Origin: Petunia secreta
Taxonomy: Eukaryota > Streptophyta > Magnoliopsida > Solanales > Solanaceae
Assembly (NCBI GenBank): GCA_029990175.1
Contig: JARKIP010000065.1
Span: 9,986,501 to 10,050,500 of the forward strand
Length of the DNA stretch: 64,000 nt
Direction: 5' to 3'
Part shown: positions 1 to 10,145 of the stretch, piece after piece
How the letters are laid out: each line of letters starts with the position of its first letter
Numbering within the stretch: position 1 is the first letter of the stretch
Program-made: the position numbers and the translations under genes
Notes under the pieces: model-generated
What the model was told of the DNA's origin: nothing
The model's input: only the letters and a program-made list of their open reading frames with translations
The model's database searches: none

Positions 1-672
1 CCTGTCTGTATCTCTTTCACAAATTTCAGTAAGCCTATTTGTGATCCTTGGCATTGGTTTTTCTTTTGGCAAATCCTTTGGCCTCAAGGCAGGTATAGCT
101 TCATGAGCCCAGGCCATGAATGTCCATGGAAAGCCATAAATATTGTAAGTCTGGCTTCCTTCTACACGAGGTTCCATTGGCTTGATCAGTTATTCCATTG
201 TTAATTCAAAACTCATCCTACCCCAAGGATAACGCTGGAATGCCTCAAGATCGGCGGACAAGCACACCACCCATTCCTCTATTCCATATTTGGAATCCCT
301 CGCACAAAGAATAGTATGAAAAAACCAAGACGTGCACATATTTAAATACCACTTCTTGGGACAGGTTCTACAACATACCAACTCAAGCAAGTCATCAGAC
401 TTCACATCTTGCCTTTTCTTCGGCTGTTTTTGTTTTTTGGGCTTGTTGAACTTCCTCTTGGAGGGTGAAGGTGAGTGTGAGGGTGGCTCCTCCACCTTCT
501 TCTTCCCCTTCCGCTTCCCACTCCCCTTCTCCGTTTCCTTCTCCACCATTTCCTTCTTCTCCTTCTCCTCCTTTTCCTTTATCTCTTTCTCCTTCTCCTC
601 CTTTTCCTTTATCTCTTTCTCCTTCTCCTTCCTCTTCTTCTCCTTGAAATAATCAACAACAAACTTCCACAA
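1..672 (-). pseudogene. DUF1985-like (MULE-associated) protein fragment
   Basis: Reading leftward, the frame has a Lys/Glu-rich N-terminus, then a segment with RYPWGRMSFELTME. A TAA stop near 190 follows, and the same frame continues with a segment containing YNIYGFPWTFMAWAHEAIP up to the window edge. The pairing of a YPWGR..SFE block with a Y-N-[IL]-YGFPW..WA.EAIP block resembles plant DUF1985 proteins, which are usually carried by Mutator-like elements with Ulp1-type protease genes. That assignment is from memory of the family. The in-frame stop and the low-complexity KEKE head, built on a 30-bp tandem repeat, suggest a dead fragment. It stops abruptly beside gypsy sequence near 690. Confidence 0.55.
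561..620. repeat. 30-bp tandem repeat, two perfect copies
   Basis: Two identical 30-bp pyrimidine-rich units lie at 561-590 and 591-620, with a partial third copy after them. On the minus strand they encode the KEKE-rich head of the DUF1985-like fragment. Confidence 0.9.
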
Positions 673-689
673 TTCCTTCCCCTTTTAAT

Positions 690-923
690 TAATTTTTTCC
701 ATGTACTGTTTACTTGGATAGGCACCATGATGCGGGCAAAACCACCACCACAAGGCCCTTTACGAGAAGCCAAGCAAAAGCACTTCATGATGCTCACTTA
801 TACTTGATTCGAAGGGGCGTTGATGATACGAGCTCCGGAGGCCATTGGAAGATCATACACTTGAGTTCGTTGGAAGGAGGAATGGAAGGCTTCAGGCACC
901 AGGCGGAGCGCCTAGCACCTTAG
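690..923 (+). pseudogene. Ty3/gypsy pol C-terminal tail
   Basis: The plus-strand frame contains RPFTRSQAKALHDAHLYL and a later EGG motif. It matches the C-terminal tail of the minus-strand gypsy integrase region at 54855-55424 (RPFTRSQAKLIQDIHLHL). It is therefore the last part of pol from the same gypsy family in opposite orientation. Upstream integrase, RT and RNase H are missing; the sequence changes to the DUF1985-like fragment near 690. The final codons run into the GGCGGAGCGCC repeat array. Confidence 0.6.
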
Positions 924-1092
924 GCGGAGCGCCCAGAATAGGCAGCCACTGGGCGGAGCGCCCAGCCACTAGGCGGAGCGCCTCACAACTTTGACAGTGG
1001 TGCTCACCAGGCGGAGCGCCTAACCCCTAGGCGGAGCGTCTGGGTCATGGCTCCACCAGGCGGAGCGCCCAGCTCTAGGGTTGAGCGCCCAA
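895..1092 (+). repeat. Array of GGCGGAGCGCC inverted-repeat units
   Basis: About eight copies of an 11-bp near-palindrome, GGCGGAGCGCC, are spaced 15-40 bp apart. Flanking bases often extend the pairing: CTGGGCG with CGCCCAG around 952-968, TAGGCG with CGCCTA around 970-984. Similar units recur in the leader at 2175-2275. A palindromic variant, GGCGGTCCGCC, occurs at 54870-54975 in the other gypsy copy. Confidence 0.85.
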
Positions 1093-1097
1093 AACGC

Positions 1098-1520
1098 TGA
1101 ATTGCCTATCTTTTGTGTAAACTTTCTATTTTGACCCTAGCTAGTTCTATTGTGTTTCTATCTAGCTAAGGACCTAATTGACATTTCAATAGGTTGTAGA
1201 AGGGTGCTGTAAATAACACCCTTCATCATTTATTGCCATTAACTTACCTTGAATATTAACATTGATGAGCATCGCTCCCAAAAACTTGTAACCAATTTTG
1301 GCTTGAATGAATTGGAAGAATCCAAGTTGCTTTTAAATCCTCTTTGATCACTCTATTTGCTTGAGCCGAGTGTCTCTTAAGGATAGTTGCATAGCGTAGG
1401 TGCTTCTTGACTCGAATCGAGGGTGTATCAAGACTCATTCCTTGGTGCTACTTCGTAAGTGTTCTTGTTGCGTCTCGTTCTTTATCATCGTTTATCGCTT
1501 CCGTAGTTTGCCCCTTATCA
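1098..1520 (+). mobile_element. Gypsy LTR (about 423 bp)
   Basis: This region ends CCCCTTATCA directly before a tRNA-Met-type primer-binding site. Its 3' half aligns by eye with the minus-strand LTR at 54341-54779 (shared segments around AGCGTAGG...CTTCTTGA and the CTTATCA end). The 5' boundary at 1098 is only approximate, chosen as a TGA start by analogy with the other copy. A pol tail lies upstream and a gag start downstream. Confidence 0.6.
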
Positions 1521-1522
1521 GT

Positions 1523-1534
1523 TGGTATCAGAGC
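1523..1534 (+). other. Primer-binding site, tRNA-iMet type
   Basis: TGGTATCAGAGC sits 2 nt after the LTR end. This is the common plant retrotransposon primer site complementary to the 3' end of initiator tRNA-Met, and it sets the + orientation of this element. Confidence 0.85.
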
Positions 1535-2709
1535 AAGGCTAGGGTTACGTTCTTACGAACCCTCGTCCTACTCTTCGTACTTGTCATCTTTGTTTCTTGT
1601 TATTTTCATGTTCTCGTTCTTGTTCTATTGAAAAAGAAGAAAAAAATTCAAAAACAAAAAAATCCAAAAATTTGCTAGAAATCTTTGGTTGTTACGATTT
1701 TGTTGGTGTTGATTAACGGGGATTGTTTGTTTATGTATTCTCGATAATTGGGTACCAACAAAACACGTTTTGGAGTTGTGAATCAAATTTTCAAAAATCA
1801 AATCTCAAAAGTTGAAATTTCACAAAAATTGCTAGAACTTGATTGATGTTATGAATTCTTGGTTGTTTGGTATCGGGGATTGTTCCTTGTAGTTACCCCA
1901 TCGTTTTGATACCCCCATAACATCATTTGGTGTAGCGGAATGAAAATCGAAATTTTGAAATCTTGAAGTTCTTGAAAAATTTTGAAGAACTTGCTCCAAA
2001 TTCTTGAAACAAGTTGATTGTTGGTTGTTTGTTGGATTAAACCATTGGGGTTTGTTTGTTATAGCTTAAAACAAGTTTGGGTACCATTCAATATCAAAAA
2101 CAACTCGAAATCGTTGGAGAAATTGGGTCAAATTCGACCAAAAACGAGTTTTGGAAATGCTGAAGCACAGCTTGGGGCCGAGCGCTCAAACTCTGGGCGG
2201 AGTGCCCGCCCGACCTCACTGATCAACTTGACCAATTTTCCAGGCGGACCGCCCCTCTGACTAGGTGGACCGCCCAGATTCCTGAAGGGGTCCGGGTAGT
2301 TGATTTCGTTAGGTTTTCGTGTTTGTTTGTTTACGTTGCTTCCGGTTAGTACTTTGAGAGTAATACTCCTACTCGATTAGTACTAATACATTGAGCGATT
2401 AGGAACATCGTGCCTAGAGGAGAGTAGATTTCAAAAAAGACTCATAGTTAATTGCTTTCTTCCAAGTGCTCACTAAAAAGCTTAGCGTTAATCGAGTCCT
2501 ATTAATTCCACTCTTCCCGAAGAGCATTTAGTTCTTGTGAATCGGATTGATTATCGAGGAAGCTACGCAACTACGAGGACGCCATTGATCTCAAGATTGT
2601 GTGAACCTAACCCCAACTTGAGTGAACCCGAGCGACAAGCAAAAGTGAGGGAGTGAGTGAGGACTTTTTACTCTAATCTCTTTACTTATTTTTGATTTTT
2701 GTAGGTACA
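1535..2709 (+). other. Gypsy untranslated leader, no gene seen
   Basis: This 1.2-kb AT-rich leader lies between the primer site and the gag start. It holds three more copies of the GGCGGACCGCC/GGGCGGAGTGCCC motif at about 2190-2275. Small ORFs here look accidental. Confidence 0.6.
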
Positions 2710-3080
2710 ATGGCGGACGAGAAAGCCAAAACTACCATTGAGGTTCCCACCGACGTCTTGGCTAGTCTGTTGGCCGAGGTGAAGACTTTGAACCTTAGAA
2801 TGGAAGTTTTTGAAAAGGAAAGAACCCGAGTGTCCAAAAGGATGCCAATGAAGGCAGAAGTGATGATTCAATTATGAAATCGGATCAATATGCGGAGTTA
2901 GTTCGTCGACAACGGTTGAGGGATGAGGCTCTTGCTAGAGAAAGATCGTTGGGCACTCCCCAACCCTTGGGCAATCCCCAAGGAGATGTCCCACTCTTAA
3001 GGCCCCGAAGAGACGTGGTTCCTCTATTTATAGTTGTAGGGGAAGGGACTTATTTTGATTTGATTGGTCCACTTGAGTAA
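2710..3080 (+). pseudogene. Gypsy gag N-terminal fragment
   Basis: A short frame starts MADEKAKTTIEVPTDVLASL and continues as a charged helix-like segment. It then shifts to a second frame beginning MKSDQYAELVRRQRLRDEAL and stops near 3080. Its place just after an LTR, primer site and leader, plus the charged coiled-coil-like composition, fit the start of a Ty3/gypsy gag. No capsid core or zinc knuckle remains. I infer gag from position more than from sequence. Confidence 0.45.
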
Positions 3081-3302
3081 TCAAGCCTATCACAAAAGCT
3101 ATGCGATAAGAATGAATTTAATTGGCAAAGACATGTCATATTGGACACTTGGATGGTTTTGATTGGCTATCAATTTGACCAGGCATGTTACATCATTTAT
3201 TCACATGTCATGGTTTCATCGGTCCTTGATTTGACTTGGCGCCACATCATTTAACACGTGGCAGGGACCTTGGACTAATAAATCTTCAATTTAATAAATT
3301 TA

Positions 3303-3325
3303 TTTATTGAATTATATTCAATAAA
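3303..3325. repeat. AT-rich perfect hairpin
   Basis: Ten-base arms TTTATTGAAT and ATTCAATAAA flank a 3-nt loop. Possibly the edge of a decayed element. Confidence 0.7.
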
Positions 3326-3490
3326 TTTCACGTGTCTACAAGGACATACCAAAATGATTGGTGTTATGCAATTTTTCAACTTTCTGCAAGTCTAAAAACT
3401 TTAAAAGGATGTTTTCTCCATCAACTAGCTTTGATATTTTCTTCTATTACAATATTGATACTTTTCCCACTCAAATACGGTCATATAAAT

Positions 3491-3544
3491 GTGGAACGGA
3501 CAGATATACAATCTTATGTGGAACAGATAGATATACAATCTTAT
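3491..3544. repeat. 27-bp tandem duplication
   Basis: Two copies of a 27-bp unit starting GTGGAAC and ending CAATCTTAT, differing at two positions. Confidence 0.85.
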
Positions 3545-3888
3545 GTGACATGACAAGTATTTTTTAATTAGTTGTAATTGAGCATCAGTTAAATATGAGG
3601 AGCTATTTTTATCCTTGCCTCAGGGTATAAGATCAGTTAAATACATGTACTCATGGTATGGCATCCTTATTTTCTAATACCACGTCCTTTGTTTTCTTGT
3701 TTCCTTTTCAAGGAATTTAAGCTTTAATTTTCTAGGCATAATCCTTGTGACTATTAAAATCTTAGTATGAGTTTGACTTTAGTTAATCTAGCAAAGTAGA
3801 ATATCAAGTCTTTATGAACGACTAGAAGAGAAATTTCATAAAGAGTAGTTGCCGGGGAAAGAAAAAAAAGACAAACTTGTAGTGTGAT

Positions 3889-4190
3889 ATGTATTGGGCC
3901 TTGCCTACTACTACACGAGAAGGGGTACCTACAGATAGTGGAGATCCGGTGGTGGCGCTTGACCAAGTTCCATGTTGGAGTAATGCTGAATTTACGTGCT
4001 CATATGAGAATAAAGATCCTACCAATTCATACTATCCGAATCCAAAGCATCTGCTTCTTGGTCTGAGAGCAATGCAAGTGGCATGATTTCGAACTTCCCT
4101 ATGGATCATGAGATTAACTCCATGATATACCTGTGGAGAGGAGGCCCCAGGAATCTTGAGGTCGATGTTGTTGTTAACTCTACTAATGAG
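3889..4190 (+). pseudogene. GDAP2-like macro-domain / CRAL-TRIO gene, exon 1
   Basis: The frame from the ATG at 3889 reads GVPTDSGDPVVALDQVP. After a one-base frameshift near 4045 it continues with FPMDHEINSMIYLWRGGP and LEVDVVVNSTNE. These match my recollection of the N-terminus of plant GDAP2-like proteins, which have an N-terminal macro domain and a C-terminal SEC14/CRAL-TRIO-like region. Codon GAG is followed by a good donor, GTAAGA, at 4191. The next residues of the macro domain (NLDEAYSSPGLH) are found only at 52923, so the intron holds the transposon nest. The frameshift here and a stop in exon 3 indicate a dead copy, unless they are sequence errors. Confidence 0.7.
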
Positions 4191-4276
4191 GTAAGAGGTG
4201 ACTCTCACATTGCAGTATTTCTTCTGCATGTCCATCATAAACGTGAGCATCTTTTGTTTAATATTGACCGTTTTAA

Positions 4277-4648
4277 TGTTACGTGCTTAGGTGGTAGTGT
4301 TTTAATTATTATAGGTTTTTAAATTATGTTATTTAGTCAATAATTTAATAGTTTATTTAAGATAACTAGTTTTAGGTTATTTAAGGATATTAGGTTTCTT
4401 TTATTTCATGTTATTGGTTTATGTTAGATTTCTAGTTCTATTTCAGTTAGGACTCTATAAGCTCTATTTAAAGAGCAACATTCCAGAGAATAATAATAAG
4501 CAGAATTTTGATTAAAAAAACTAGAGGTCTGAGACTCTCTCAATGAGTCTTAAGGTTAGCACTCCCTTTGACGAGCCTAAAGTTGGAGCTCCCTTTGACG
4601 AGCTCTATCATCTTCACTGTACTGTGATTCGATCCCGGGAATATTACA
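4277..4648 (+). mobile_element. Left LTR of a small TRIM-like LTR element
   Basis: It begins TGTTACGTGC and ends ATATTACA, 3 nt before TGGTATCAGAGCC. A second copy starts TGTTACATC at 5185 and resumes at 51931. Both copies share the TTTAGTCAATAATTTAATAG and AATAATAATAAGCAGAATTT tracts. Flanks TTTAA and CTTAG are at best a diverged target duplication. Confidence 0.8.
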
Positions 4649-5184
4649 AATTGGTATCAGAGCCTAACACGAAGGGCGATGAAATCAAATCAATTATGTT
4701 GGAGGCATTAGCAGCTACGGAGGCAGCCCTAGAAGCTAGGGGTTCTAACATGGAGAATCGCTTGGGCAACCAACTTAAACAAATTTCTATGCAGTTAGAA
4801 AAATTGCAAAATGATCATTACTGGTAAGAGTAAATCAATCCTCAAGGAAGGGGAAACAAGTGAAAAAATTTGCAACACTTTGCAATCAAGCGCAACGGAT
4901 CACTCTTCCACCAATCAAGTTGGAGCTGCAAGGAAAACAACAAACTTCGCACTAGATAACTTTATCAAAAAGTTAAATTAGGTAAAGATGGCTAAATATA
5001 GACATAAAAGGTTATGTTACCACTATCCCAATATGACAATTGATCACTGTAAGAAGTTATTTTGGGTAGAAGAGGAAGGTAGATCAATACAAGTGAGGAA
5101 CAAATGGAAGGATGTGGATCATTTTTGTCGAACTTATCCAGATTCCGAGCTTCAGGACAAGCTCGTTTTTCAGGAGCGGAGTAA
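4649..5184 (+). mobile_element. Internal region of the TRIM-like element
   Basis: Only about 536 bp lie between the LTRs. A tRNA-Met primer site (4652-4664) comes first, followed by a short open stretch to 4827 with a helix-like gag-type segment (MENRLGNQLKQISMQLEKLQ). A later frame at 4988-5230 has SELQDKLVFQERSNVT. No protease, RT or integrase is present, so the element is non-autonomous. A purine-rich tract just before 5185 may be the polypurine tract. Confidence 0.65.
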
Positions 5185-5280
5185 TGTTACATCTTTAGGG
5201 TGTAGTGGTTTAATTATTATTGATTTTTAATGTCATTTATGTTATTTAGTCAATAATTTAATAGTTTATTTAAGATTATT
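5185..5280 (+). mobile_element. Right LTR of the TRIM-like element, left part
   Basis: Starts TGTTACATC and follows the left LTR until TTTAAGATTATT, where a poly(T) run marks the LINE array insertion. The rest of this LTR is at 51931-52212. Confidence 0.8.
5269..5280. repeat. Target-site duplication, left copy
   Basis: TTTAAGATTATT is repeated exactly at 51931-51942 on the other side of the array. Its length and its place next to a poly(A) tail (poly(T) on +) fit target-primed reverse transcription. Confidence 0.85.
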
Positions 5281-5294
5281 TTTTTTAGTGAATA

Positions 5295-5317
5295 TCACTA
5301 AGCTGCAAGCTTAGTGA
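5295..5317 (-). promoter_or_regulatory. 3'-terminal hairpin of LINE-a
   Basis: Arms TCACTAAGCT and AGCTTAGTGA pair perfectly over 10 bp with a 3-nt loop, 14 nt inside the poly(A) tail. In related LINEs such 3' hairpins are recognised by the element's reverse transcriptase. Confidence 0.75.
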
Positions 5318-5360
5318 CAAATTTTATTAATAATATTAAAGAAAAAACAACATCAAGTCT

Positions 5361-6188
5361 TTATAGAATAGCAGAAAAAAAAAACTTGTAAGAACTAGAT
5401 AAAAGTATTGCTAGTGACCACCTAAGTACTTGTCCTATGAAAATATGTCTCCAATTGGGTTGAGCATCAAAGGATGCTAATACCACCAATATAAAGCCAT
5501 AATTCCTAAGGACAGGGCACTTAACAATCAATACACTAGCAACTATAACTGGACTTAGAAAATATGATCTTATGTAAGCTTGCAGCATCCATGAACGTGT
5601 GTGCACCATTCTCCCTGCCTGAAAGAAGTAAGTCTTGCACAATGCCTCAAATTGTTCTTCAACTTGATACTGCAGGTCACAAAATAGCTGAAGCTGAGGA
5701 GGTAAAGCATTCCAAGCGGGTTGGACATTGAAAGCAACAAAGACAGGAGCATCAAGTGAGAAAACAACCGAGTATGAGCCATGACCCTTAGAAGCTGAAA
5801 TAGTAATTCCCTAGCACAGTAGGAAGGACTACCAGGAATGTAAATGAGCCATGACAATGTAAGCTGAATTGTGTGCCAAAAACCCTATTAACTGCAACAA
5901 TAGCTAATGAAATGTAGATGAGTATGTGAAGCTGAAACTGAGAATAAGAATAGCTTCTTAATCCTGTGTGCCAAACAAAGTTGTTGCTAGTCTTTATCAT
6001 GGGGAAATTGAGCAAACAGATAGCATATAAAACTGTCAAGCAAATTGTGAAGCACCATCTTCATATTGTTAAACGTTGGCACTGATAGTTAATGTGAAAG
6101 AACACCTCCTGAAGCTTATACACCTGCAAAATGAGCAAACTAAGTTAGATAAAAATGGAGCCTTCATCTCAATTAGTGCCAGTTCCAT
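5361..6188 (-). pseudogene. LINE-a ORF3 region, broken
   Basis: The frame from the ATG at 6188 reads KAPFLSNLVCSFCR, closely matching LINE-g ORF3 (KAPIFSNFVCSFCR). Stops and frameshifts then split it into pieces at 6039-5788, 5857-5570 and 5642-5361. The last piece contains FILVVLASFDAQPNW, matching LINE-b and LINE-g. Function unknown; hydrophobic composition. Confidence 0.5.
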
Positions 6189-6198
6189 GCTTAACCAA

Positions 6199-9100
6199 TC
6201 AAGGCCTATATGTTAGCAACTGGACCTTGTCCCAATTCACAATCTTTCTCCCTTGAACCCCCAGATCAGTGAAGCTAAATAACTCTTTTCCCCTAACCTC
6301 AAAAGCCTCATTAGCTAGATGATCAGCTAATTTATTGCCCTCACGTAGTACATGAACAACACTGAATTGTCCCCTACTCTTCATTGAGCTGATTTCATCA
6401 ACAATCGACCAAACAACTTCCCACACACCTTCAATTATGTTCTTAAGCAATAGGGAGTCAGTTTCAATGATAATCTGACCCACTGCATTTGCAAGACAAT
6501 AACCCATTGCCTCCCTAATCGCCACAGCCTCAGCTCTAACATTTGTACCCTCTCCTATCAATTTAGCTTTGGCATAAACAAGATCCCTAAGATCACTACG
6601 CAAACAAAACCCAAAAGAGCTCAAACTTGGATTGCCTCGACATGCTCCATCAGTGTTGCACTTGAGAATTCCACTAGCTGGGAATCTCCAAAGCACCTTA
6701 GTGTATTTGTACATTTGTCTATACCCTTCAAGAAAATGAACCAAGGCAGACAAATCAAAAGGTGCATTTATCATACCTGGGTATCTTACCATCAAAAGCA
6801 TATGCAAGTTTCTTGATATCTCATGAATTAATCTCCTAAATGACACATTTCCCCCATGAGCTCCCTTCCATAGCTCTCAAACAACAAAAGCTGGAACTGC
6901 TGCTTTTCAACCAAGGTCTCTTCTTGCAATGCCACCACTTCTCTATCACTTGCTTGAACCTCCAGTCAAGTATGACAAATCCTAAAGCACTTGCAAAGCA
7001 GGACCATACATTTTTGGCAACTGAACTAGTGATGAATAGATATTCCCTTGTTTCCTCCTTAGGGTGTTCACATAACCAACACCTAGAAGGCAAATTGTAC
7101 CCCATCCTTTTTAATTCTGTTTCCAATGGAAGCTTAAACTTCCAAGCCATCCATAGCACAAATGCAACTTTGAAAGGCACGCCCTTCAACCAAATTAGCT
7201 TATACACCAACTGCACCTTGCCTTTTGCCCTAACATAATGAAAAGCACTCTTTACAGTGAACTTACCATTAGAAGTAAGCTCCCACCATGGAGTATCCCT
7301 AGGCTGAATAACTTGGCCAAGCTTTATAGTCTTGATTGCATGCTGAGCTAAATCATCAGGCAATGTATCATTAAGAAGCTGCTGGGTCCAACCATTAGTT
7401 CTAAAGAAATCTTTCACCACAATCATTTTCTCCCTAATGTAAAAATTTCTAGGAACTACAAAGTATAATGCACCAAGATGAGTCCAGTTATCATAGTAGA
7501 AATGTGAAGAGCCTTGCCTGACCTGATATACTATTTCATGATCCACCATAGCTCTAACTTGAAGCATCTTTTGCCAAACTGGAGAGCCATCAGTGCATTG
7601 AACCACAGAATAGTGTATCTTCTTGCATTATTTGTTGGCAATGAAAGTACCCCACAAAGATGTTTTAGTCCTAAAGTTCCACCACAGCTTTGCAAAAAGA
7701 GCTTTAGAAACATCATGTAGTGATTTGAACCCAACACCTCCTTCAACATATGGCTTATACAAAGTATTTCAAGAGTCCCAATGTCTCCTACAGTGTTCCT
7801 CAGAGTTGTTTCAAAAGAAATTGGCAAACATTTTGTGAAGCTGATTTATCACACTATCTGGAGGATTTATGGCTGAAAGTAAATGGATTGGCATGCTCAA
7901 AAGAACATGCAAAATCAAGGTAGCTCTACCTCCAAAAGATAACATTTTGGCTCTCCAAGACTGAAGCTGCTTCATGTCCTTGGCAACAATATCATCAAAC
8001 TGTGCTTTATTCCTTCTTTTGTAAGTGATAGGGCACCCAAGATAAGTGAAAGGGAAAGTACCTCTCTGAATCTGTGTGATGTGAGCCCCTCTATCAACTA
8101 ACTCCTGACCAACTGTATGATACATGTAGGTAGAGCTCTTCTCCTTATTCACCTTCTGAAGACTAGCGCCCTCATATGCATCAAGTACACCCATCATCAG
8201 CCTAAGTGAAGTAGTATCAGTAGAGCAAAAAAGAATAGTGTTATCAGCATATGCCAGGTGGTTGATGAGAGGACTCCACTTAGGCATAGCAAAACCTTTG
8301 AACATGGCATTCTCATGTAGGGCATTCAAAGATCTCGACAGTACTTCAGCTGAGAGGATGAACAAGGTGGGGGAGAGAGGATCTCCTTGTTTCAGTCCTC
8401 TAGAAGAAGTGAAGAAGCCATGAGGTTGGCCATTGAACAACATTGTGTACCAATTATTATTAAGCAATCTCATCACCATGTCAATGGATATCTCACCAAA
8501 TCCCATCTTCCTAAAACCTTAGAAAAAAACAGCCATGACACTCGATCATAGGCCTTCATCATGTCCAATTTAATCACTACATTAGCTTCTTTTGCTCTCT
8601 TCCTGATGTCATCAAGAATCTCATGAACAAGTAAGATATTTTCAACAATACTTCTACCCTTGACAAAACCAGCTTGAGTGGGGGATATCAAAGTCGGAAG
8701 CAAGTGCACCAACTTTTCATGCAGCACTCTAGAGATAACCTTGTCAACGAAATTGCACAAACTGATTGGTCTAAAATCAGAAAATGTAGCTACATTTGGG
8801 TTTTTAGGAAAAAGGACTAGGTTAATGTGAGAGACAAACTTGGAAATTTCATGCCCTCCAAAGAATGCTCTCACTAACCTAGTGAGATCAGCAGCTATAA
8901 TGTCCCAGCACATATGATAAAACCTGCCTGAACACCCATCAGGGCCACTTGCACTGTCTCCACTAAGCCCAAACACTGCCTTTTTAACTTCAGCTAAGGA
9001 TAGAAGTTTCTCTATTTCCCTATTCTGATAAGAGGTTAACAATTTGAGGGACATGAGGTAATAAATCAAAGTTTAGCTCCTCCTCATCTCTTTTGAATTG

Positions 9101-10143
9101 TTGTTGGAAAAACCAAGCAGCCTCAGCAGCCATATCATCACTATCATCTATCCAGTTTCCATCTCTATTTTGGATTCTATGAATTTTCAGCTTCTTTCTT
9201 CTACCTTGTACCTAAGCATGAAAGAACTTTATGTTATGATCACCATCTTTGAATGATTGGATACAGCCTTTTGCCTCCAGAACTCTTCTTCAAGATGCAA
9301 CGCCCTATTAAGATCAGCTTCAGCCTTCTTGAGTTGTTCTCTATGAAATTCACTAGGTGCTTCTTCCTGTTTTTCTTCATGAGCCTTGATGATGTCTTCC
9401 AGGGATGCAATCTTCTGAAAAATATTGCCAAAAGTCTGCTTACTCCATCTTGATAAGGCCTGCTTGTCTCTCTTCAGCTTCCTATGAAACATGATGAATT
9501 GGTCACCCTCACAGTCACACACCCAATTGTCCCTAACCACTTGTAAAAAGGTGTCATGTTCAGTCCAGAAATTGAGAAACTTAAAGGATTTAATGATGTT
9601 TTCTGCTTCAGGAGAACATGAGAGCACCAGTGGAGAGTGGTCAGAGTCAGTTCTAGCAAGATGCTCCACCCCAATCTTAGGAAAATAGTCAAGGAATTCC
9701 TGGTTTGCAAAGCACCTATCAATCCTCTTTAGGATAAAAATGATCTTCAATTCTCCCATTCCACCATGTATAAGTGCTACCAGTGAAGCCTAGATCAAAG
9801 ATGTTACAAGCAGCAATAGTGTTGGCAAAGTCTTCAACTTCAGGAGTTAGAACTGGCAAGCCTCCATACTTTTCTTCTTCAGACAGGATGACATTGAAAG
9901 GTCATCTGAAATAGTAACTGCATAGTCATCACTAATAAAAGCCCATATCTTCCCATTGACTTTGGAAATTGACCAGTGCATGTTCAACCTCAACCTATAA
10001 GCCTGCACCCTACAAGCATCCTGAAATGGTTCAAGTAAGCCAATGAAAGAAAAGTGATGGTGCCTGTGCATTGTTGTCAGTCTTGTAAATGCCTCTTGTG
10101 TATTAACTGAACGAATGTTCCAAATTAGTGCCTTGTGCATCAT
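6199..10143 (-). pseudogene. LINE-a ORF2 (APE endonuclease, RT, zf-RVT, RNase H), decayed
   Basis: The N-terminus LIWNIRSVNTQEAF at 10143 is the APE endonuclease start. About 190 bp are missing between DDYAV and FNVILSEEEK, removing the GGDFN catalytic segment. A one-T frameshift follows near 9750. The linker is at 9759-9229. RT pieces are at 9069-8473 (GPDG, RPISLCNF, QAGFVKGR) and 8506-7811 (QGDPLSPTLF), where the active site reads YADN rather than YADD. A zinc-finger RVT region (7606-6836) and RNase H (NTDGACRGNP, RAEA, ETDS, HVLREGNKLAD; 6846-6199) follow. An early TGA at the end replaces the longer C-terminus of LINE-g. Not catalytically competent. Confidence 0.85.
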
Positions 10144-10145
10144 TT

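Larger units (their letters stand above)
3081..3888. other. Non-coding AT-rich stretch upstream of the GDAP2-like exon
   Basis: I see no gene. A hairpin at 3303-3325 has arms TTTATTGAAT and ATTCAATAAA with a 3-nt loop. A 27-bp direct repeat lies at 3491-3544. The right part may hold the 5' flank or UTR of the GDAP2-like gene, but no promoter motif is clear. Confidence 0.5.

Noticed and set aside
332..647. Plus-strand ORFs rich in Ser/Phe/Pro
   Set aside because: They are the antisense reading of a pyrimidine-rich tandem repeat under the DUF1985-like frame.
3303..3325. MITE
   Set aside because: The inverted repeat has no flanking target duplication and no longer terminal repeats that I can see.
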